From NCBI GenBank assembly GCA_963682025.1, contig OY821518.1, forward strand, positions 221,326,868-221,390,867: a stretch of DNA of 64,000 bases. The letters run 5' to 3'. Below, piece by piece: positions 58,621 through 64,000 of the stretch (positions within the stretch are counted from its first letter, which is position 1; each line of letters starts with the position of its first letter). The position numbers and the translations under genes are program-made. The DNA comes from Cordilura impudica (lineage: Eukaryota; Arthropoda; Insecta; Diptera; Scathophagidae). Below the pieces are notes generated by a model. That model was not told where the DNA came from. It saw only the letters and a program-made list of their open reading frames with translations, and did not search any database.

Positions 58621-58758
58621 AACTACAGTCGAACTAGTCGTATGTGGAATAAGCTCCCCGCAGAGGTCTTTCCTGACAGTTATAATCTAATAAAATTTAA
58701 GTCAAATATCCACAAACACTACCCCCTTTTTCCTCCTTCCCATAACCTGTTTTCCTGA
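58621..58758 (+). pseudogene. LINE C-terminal fragment
   Basis: The frame reads NYSRTSRMWNKLPAEVFPDS then YNLIKFKSNIHKHYPLF and stops at TGA 58756. RTxRxWNxLP..VFPxxYNLxxFKxxVNxH is the extreme C-terminus of many arthropod LINE polymerases. After about 65 bp of 3' UTR come AATAAATAAAAAAAAT (58808-58823), the A-rich tail. 5'-truncated. Confidence 0.75.
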
Positions 58759-58829
58759 GATCAACACAATGCACTGCATCTGTAGGGGCCATCCCCTAAG
58801 TGTTGATTAATAAATAAAAAAAATACTAC

Positions 58830-59258
58830 TTATTGCATTAAATCTTTTCTTTTGTTTATTAAATAACGGTAGCCCTGAGCACAATTCTCCACATCAGCCT
58901 TACAGTTAATTCCCTTCGTTGGTATGTTTATAATATGTAGCATCTCTAGAATAAAGCGGAGTCTATAGTTATTATCAAAATCTGGTGTATGTTTGTTTTG
59001 AACACAGTGGTTTGTCAATGCCGTTTTTTTGTGTATTAATATCTCTTGATTTTTGTTCTGATTTGTGTCCTCATATGCTTTAATTGTTTTTCGTCGTACC
59101 AACACTTTTTCACATTTTTCCTTATCATTACTATCACAGGGTTTTTTGTATACTATTTTCGATTTTGCCATTATTTTAATTTTGTCTTTTGTGTTACTGT
59201 ATATCTTAGCCAGGTTGTTGTCTGTTTTATGAGCAATTTTATAGTTTTCACCATCAAA
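58830..59258 (-). pseudogene. Penelope-like element, C-terminal endonuclease region
   Basis: The minus strand frame runs from KIAHKTDNNLAKIYSNTKD through VYKKPC, then RRKTIKAYED, then KKTALTNHCVQNKHTPDFDN and RLRFILEMLHI and ends ...GYRYLINKRK. This order (linker, VYKIPC, ALTxHCxxxxHxxDFxN, RRxxLEMxHI) is that of the GIY-YIG endonuclease part of Penelope-like retroelements. The GIY-YIG start motif itself is not seen (VLVRRK where YIGxTK is expected) and the reverse transcriptase is absent. It is a truncated, probably inactive copy. Confidence 0.72.
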
Positions 59259-59339
59259 CAGTTAAGATTTTTCTGAAATACATTAAATATATTAAACGTA
59301 ATAAAAAACTGGGAAAACATTCTGTAAAAAATTTGGACT

Positions 59340-60112
59340 TTTTTGATTTAGTCGATTTTTGCTTTTGCGACATTAGATTTTAGCGATTTTATTGCCTTTG
59401 CGATGTTTGATTTTGCCGATTTTTTTTTTCGATTTTTGGTTTTTGGTGTTTTTTGATATTGGTGATTTTTGTATTCGCAATTTTCGGTTTTGGCGATTTT
59501 TGATTTAAACGATTTTTTATTTTGGCGATTTTTGTTATTCGCGATTTTCTATTTTCGCAATTTTTATTTGCTATTTTGGATTTTGATGATTTCTGTTTAT
59601 TGCGACTTTTGATTTTTGCCATTTTTGATTTTAGCAATTTTTGATTTTGGCGATTTTTGGCTTGAGCGATTTTTGTTTTTTCCGATTTTTGGTTTTGACG
59701 AATTTTGATTTTTGGTATTTTCGATTTTTGGTTTAGGCAATTTTTGATATTGGCGATTCCGCCTATATTTTCTATGTCTCCTCAAATTGGTAATTAACAT
59801 ACTTGTCAAAGTTTCAAGACTCTCATTTTCATAGTACTTCATATTTTTTTTTTTTTGTATAGGAAGTGCCACGCCCATAAGTCCGAACCCGCCATTTATT
59901 TGGAAACTACTCACATTAATAACTCATGAATTCAGATAAAGTCCCAAGGCTTCTTCTACTATAGTACTGCAGTTATATGATATTAAGTATTTACTTTGTA
60001 TGGGGGTGACCACCCATTGTTCCGATCCCACCCAATTTTCTAAGATTACTCACATTAATAACTCATGAACTCAGACAAAGTTCCCAGGCTTTCATTATTA
60101 CAGTACTCCAGA
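59340..60112 (-). repeat. Helitron family H2 fragment with long minisatellite
   Basis: 59340-59760 is an array of gcgatttttgattttggcg-type units. 59850-60112 has two to three reversed ~120-bp units (GAAGTGCCACGCCCATAAGT, CACATTAATAACTCATGAAC, TACAGTACTCCAGATG). Confidence 0.65.
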
Positions 60113-60740
60113 TGTATTTTTTTTTCTCATGAATATTTTGGATCTTCACATTGGATCTTCACATAGTGAACTAACAATAATTATTCAAATCTTAGAACTA
60201 TTACTTAACTTATTAAATCCGGCCAGTGCCAGAGAAAATTTAAAGTTTTTTCTACATTAATTCGAAATAAATAAATATTCATTGGCTTAGATAACCTCAA
60301 ACATTTATTATAAGATCTGCAGTCTCTCTCCTTCTTAAGCGTTGGTGGATGCGATTGTTGAGAAGGTCACGTGCTAACAGATTCGGGTGAGTTTCTAGTT
60401 TTTTCAAGTAACTTGAACAGTTTTTCATAATTTCGACTTTAACTAAGGGTACATTTAATTCTCTATGCAATTGTGAGTTTCTCACATACCATGGGGCGCG
60501 GGTAATCAACTTTAGGATCTTATTTTGGCATCTTTGTATTTTCTCTATATTAGAAGCCGAAGCGGTTCCCCAATACTGTATACCGTAGCACCAAATGTGT
60601 TTCGTGATTGAATTATATACCAATAACTTGCAATCAAGATTTAGCTTTGAATTTCTACCACTTAGCCACGTAAGTTGAACTAATTTTAATTTTATTTGTG
60701 TTAATTTTGATTCTATGTGTTTGTTCCAAGTAAAGCGGCG
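60113..60740 (-). mobile_element. Jockey-clade LINE, 3' part, interrupted by Transib
   Basis: The 3' end is a T-run at 60117-60126 (poly-A on the minus strand), then a ~170-bp 3' UTR, then the coding part. At 60736-60740 (CGGCG) the LINE is broken by the Transib terminus. The remaining 5' part should resume beyond the right edge. Confidence 0.75.
60297..60735 (-). pseudogene. Jockey-type reverse transcriptase C-terminus
   Basis: The minus strand reads RRFTWNKHIESKLTQIKLKL, WLSGRNSKLNLDCKLLVYNS, WCYGIQYWGTASASNIEKIQ and ITRAPWYVRNSQLHRELNVP, ending at a stop at 60297. The TWKxHI, YGIQxWG and APWYVxNxxLHxDLxxP blocks identify the jockey clade. The frame is open to the insertion point, so this copy was fairly young when interrupted. 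Confidence 0.88.
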
Positions 60741-60800
60741 CACAGTGGTCAATTTCGCGAGATAGCGGTCAAAACTCTATAACTTTTGACCGGATTGGTA
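60741..60800 (+). repeat. Transib terminal sequence with RSS-like heptamer
   Basis: CACAGTG at 60741-60747; then an inverted pair GGTCAAAA (60767-60774) and TTTTGACC (60784-60791). Starting at 60771, 23 bases after the heptamer, is AAAACTCTA, roughly where a 23-RSS nonamer would be. Confidence 0.6.
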
Positions 60801-61065
60801 TTTTTTTACGCAATTTATTTTGTTCAATAGGAGGGACTTTAGGCTTCAATTTGCGTGTTCAAACATAAAAATCGACTGAGAGGAACGTAAGTAATTTGGA
60901 GTTAAAAATGCATTTTAATTTTTTGTTGAGTTTCCATGTAAAAGTTGAATATTTTGACATTTTAAATACGTATTTTTTTATAATTTCTTCTTTTCTTCAG
61001 TCATATTTTACAACCAATACTTATTTATTATTCCTAAACTTAATTTTGGTCAGAAAATGCCAACA

Positions 61066-61111
61066 TTTGGCCCCTGACATTTATTTAGTCTCAATATTCA
61101 CAGGGGCCAAA
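61066..61111. repeat. Perfect 11-bp stem hairpin in the Transib 3' region
   Basis: TTTGGCCCCTG at 61066-61076 and CAGGGGCCAAA at 61101-61111, loop 24 nt. It lies between the transposase stop and the element end. Confidence 0.8.
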
Positions 61112-61346
61112 GGTTGGTTTTTTTGGAAGAAAGCTAATTCTTGTGAGGATTAAACTGAAAAATAACACTGAAATTTCCCAACAATATCAATACCATTTGG
61201 ATATATTATATACAGAACACAACATCGATAAAATTTTAAGTAAACTTTTACTATTGATTTAAAGTGCACATATATTTTATTTAAATGTATTAATAAAAAT
61301 TTATACTAAAATTAGAAACAAATTATAATCTTTAAACTAGTATTAA

Positions 61347-63377
61347 TTAAACAATATTAGTAAAAATTTCTTCCAAATAGCTTTGATTTTCATTTTGCAG
61401 TAGTTGTTTAGCTTCTTCACCTAACTCTAATGAGGTTGATTTCCATTTTTGTCGAATACTGGACATATATGGGTCTGATGTGCACAACAAAATATTAATA
61501 AGATCTTCATTAGTACAATATCTGGAAATTTTTCTTGTATTGTGCTCGCGAAAGAATCTGTAGTCTTTGTTCCTTTTTTCTTGGGCTTCTTCTGAGAGAT
61601 CTCCAATTGGAAAGCATATTGTGCTGAATTATTTGTTCCCCATGGAACAAAATTTTGTGAACTGTGGTTGGCATATGTCTCCAAGACTATTTTGGTTATA
61701 AAGGGTTGCTGTCTCATTAGCATACTGACCAAATTTTTTTGCATCTATCTTTTTGCTACATGCTATAACTTGTAATATGATTTGGAATCGTCGTATTAAA
61801 TCATAATCTACTCCAGTTATAGAAGCTGCAGTTTCTGGATCGGAAAAAAATCTCCTTGCTGTGTTTCCATCATTAGAATTTCCTTCTCCTTGCTTTGGCT
61901 GGTCAATTATAAGGCCTATCTCACGGTATTTTTCTTGAATATCTTTTTTTTTTTGATTTCTTTTTTCCAAATTTTCTTTGTTGTTTCTCACTGTTTCGCC
62001 TAATGATCCAAATTCCAAATCGTATCCCAATTTAAGAATATGCTCCATAAAACGAATTCTAGCATGAAGAGGTGACATTCCAAATTCATATGCTTCATTA
62101 AAACTATCGTCTTGTGTTGGTGGTTGGCTCAATTGACTTGATGTTTTTTGGCATATGGTGCAGCTTGACGATGACTTTGTTTTGGTTAAAGCTTGTGCAA
62201 CTTTTCCATCAATCATTGTGAGACACATTTTAAAATTTACTTCAATGTCTTGGTCATCAAATTTAAATGTTACTGGTTGAAGTTCTTTAATTTTATCATT
62301 TATTTTTCGAACTTCTTCATCTATGACATCTTGAGTCTCCTTTTTGTAAGCAAACTTTATTGGTCTACAAAATTTTGTTGACGAGGGAATTTCATTCTTC
62401 CATACATCTATCTCTGCAGCTCTACTAGTTGACGGCTTTGAACCAATATATGTTTTTGTTAAACGTAATGGAACGAAAGAAATCATGAATATATTGGCAT
62501 CTGATGAATTTTCCGCATTACATTGTTTATATTGTTTCTGGCCAGAGGACCCATCACATCCCCATTTAGAAATTAAAGTCATGCTGCAATTTTTAAACTT
62601 CTTTAAATAGTCAGCATCAAATGTCTTTAATAACCGTTCTGCAGTGTGTTCAAGAATATCCTGCAATTTTATTTCTGCTGAACTTGAAGTTACACTAATA
62701 GCAGTTGGTGAAGGTAAGCAATCTTTTTTGGCAGAAACTATATCTCGATATGATGGAAAAATTCCACAATTTTTTTCATTGGTTCGCTTCCGCAATTCTG
62801 TAAATTGGTTTTTAGTCATTTTCAAATCCAAAAATAGTGCAAATGCTTCTTCTGGAGTAAATTTATTTTCAGTTGGTGTCGGCATACTTTCTAAAATCCT
62901 TTTTGTGCGTCTGGGGCTTGCTTCCACCATTTTTTCAATGATAGCAATTTTACCCTTTTTAGTTTTCGATGGTTGAATTTGATGCAGAAATGAATCCTTT
63001 ATGATGCTACAAGAAACTTCTTCATTGATATGTTTAAGCTTGCGTCTTCGTGATCTTTCACTACAATTATCAATTGGCTTTGCTGGTCGACCACCTTTTC
63101 CAGTTTCCATGGTAGTTACTGATGGCTTTTTAAAAATAAGTTTATTTCTTAGCCATTCTTGGTTGCGTGAGTAAAACAATTTCTTGTTTCTGGAACATTG
63201 ATTGTACCGTTTTCTTAAAGTATTTAAAAAGTTTTTTGTTTTTAAGTTATGAATTTTAATTTCTTGTTTGTCGCATATTTTGAAGAATGGATTATTCATT
63301 ATATGTAAAATAATGTCGTTTTCATCTTTCCGTTCAAAATATATATCAGATAGAACACTAAAACTGAATTTAGCCAT
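61347..63377 (-). pseudogene. Transib transposase (RAG1-related DDE recombinase) with two frameshifts
   Basis: The ATG at 63377 opens 582 codons. Residues 95-114 (GRPAK...RSRRRK) correspond to the nonamer-binding region of RAG1. D275 in WGCDGSSG and D390 in MIDGK are catalytic Asp positions; C406/C409 (CTIC) are zinc ligands; SPLHARIRFME (435-445) and SNDGNTARRFF (501-511) are Transib signatures. After residue ~563 the frame shifts: MPTTVHKILFHGE lies in a second frame (61680-61640) and FPIGDLSEEAQEKRNKDYR, with the third acidic residue, is back in the first frame, open to TAA at 61347. The protein would be about 675 residues, the usual Transib length. Two single-base lesions about 50 bp apart remove the zinc-binding His and catalytic Glu from the plain translation. 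Confidence 0.9.
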
Positions 63378-63491
63378 TGTTTAAACAATAATGAAGAAAA
63401 AAATGAATGCATGGATTAATATACTATTGCTCGAAGTTTCAACATGATCTTTTTTACCTCTTTGAAACATAATATAACAGGTAGTTGGTTT

Positions 63492-63775
63492 TACCAGTTA
63501 TTTCCATTGGTTTTAAATTTATTTGCAATTTTCACGTATTTAAGTTGTGTAATATTAGATGGCAATAAAATCTTTTTTACCTTTTCCAAATGAATTGCTA
63601 GATACCACATAATTTGAGGGTTAACAGGTACTGGCAATAATACCAGTTATTTCCATTGGTTTTAAATTTATGTGCAATTTTCACGTATTTAAGTTGTGTA
63701 ATACTAGATGGCAGTAAAATCTTTTTTACCTTTTCCAAATGAATTGCCAGATACCACATAATTTGAGAGTTCTAT
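63492..63775. repeat. 149-bp tandem repeat, two copies
   Basis: TACCAGTTATTTCCATTGGT begins at 63492 and again at 63641. The second copy is about 130 bp long and about 95% identical by eye. A degraded third start (ATCTTTTTTACCTC) lies at 63448. It is upstream of the transposase ATG. Confidence 0.88.
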
Positions 63776-63789
63776 TGTCATTTTTGTCA

Positions 63790-63970
63790 AAATTTTGATA
63801 CACCCTTCTATGTGGACTAGGTCCAAATTTGGGCCAACTTCTCCTAATTTCAACAGAATTATTTTTTGGGTCAATAAGAACTCTTGTACAAAATTTCATC
63901 AAAATATATGCATAATAGCCACTTTCACATACAAATAACTTCTCAAAAAATATGACGTGCATTTGTACCG
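63790..63970. repeat. Diverged DINE-like fragment
   Basis: CACCCTTCTATGTGGACTAG, CCTAATTTCAACAG and AAATTTCATCAAAATATATG echo the middle of DINE-like copies (GACCTAGTCC, AATTTCAACAG, TTTCGTCAAAATGTATTC). Confidence 0.4.
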
Positions 63971-64000
63971 AATATCTTACCTTGGGTCAGAAAAATTGCC

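Larger units (their letters stand above)
60741..64000 (-). mobile_element. Transib transposon (partial; runs off the right edge)
   Basis: The terminus at 60741 is CACAGTG, preceded by CGGCG (60736-60740). Transib elements have CACWRTG-type ends and 5-bp GC-rich target duplications. The boundary is exact because the left side is jockey coding sequence. The element contains the transposase at 61347-63377 and a 149-bp tandem repeat near the right edge. No CACTGTG end was found up to 64000, so the other end lies outside. Confidence 0.8.

Noticed and set aside
1..64000. CRISPR arrays, bacterial operons or ribosome binding sites
   Set aside because: No regularly spaced direct repeats with unique spacers were seen. 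Sequence features are animal nuclear (LINEs, DINE-like repeats, splice sites, poly-A tails).
63377..64000. Second Transib terminus within the window
   Set aside because: No CACTGTG or CATTGTG motif followed by CGGCG was found up to the edge.

Overview
This is animal nuclear DNA, almost certainly from a higher fly (Diptera, Brachycera). It is very AT-rich and consists mostly of transposable-element debris. The only host-like coding sequence recognised is a short HMG-box fragment most like Drosophila HmgD/HmgZ. About ten copies of interspersed repeats share the architecture of Drosophila INE-1/DINE-1 (TTATACCC start, GACG-type microsatellite, terminal hairpin, CTTACTTGTT end). hAT, Transib, Helitron, Penelope and jockey-type fragments fit the same picture. 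No prokaryotic gene organisation, rRNA or intact tRNA gene was seen. The species is not identifiable from the window alone.

Layout. 1-9.6 kb: an inverted 1.4-kb repeat (partner at 54-55.5 kb), DINE-like copies, a decayed LINE reverse transcriptase, a 1.86-kb Helitron and a hAT-like MITE. 9.6-14.5 kb: an old Helitron split by a hAT element with a perfect 8-bp target duplication, then a 1.5-kb element with long inverted ends. 14.5-18.9 kb: a GC-rich block, a degenerate tandem array, the HMG-box fragment (minus strand) with a fly-like start context, and a fragment of an unnamed arthropod cysteine-rich protein family. 19.4-26 kb: DINE-like copies, an LTR/primer-binding-site-like piece and three Helitron-type copies with minisatellites. 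26.8-27.2 kb: a 107-codon N-terminal module of the same cysteine-rich family. 29-34 kb: a further Helitron-type copy, a 1.35-kb solo-LTR-like insertion holding a 39-bp minisatellite, and DINE-like copies. 34.6-42 kb: repeats carrying hammerhead-ribozyme cores and tRNA-like promoter boxes, and a truncated Helitron that still encodes 410 codons of PIF1-type helicase. 43.6-48 kb: the second 1.87-kb Helitron copy, a LINE 3' end and a ~980-bp pentanucleotide array. 49.7-58.8 kb: two DINE-like copies tail to tail, a degenerate satellite, the inverted partner repeat, a small Helitron and a LINE 3' end. 58.8-64 kb: a Penelope-like endonuclease fragment, a Helitron-type array, and a jockey fragment interrupted by a large Transib element that runs off the right edge.

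The genes do not form a pathway. They are mobile elements in successive nested insertions. The two most interesting items are a near-intact Transib (RAG1-like) transposase in an element whose end is CACAGTG, the V(D)J heptamer, and a 586-bp tandem unit bounded by hammerhead ribozymes with Pol III-like boxes just upstream of the second one. All identifications rest on reading motifs by eye; no database search was possible.
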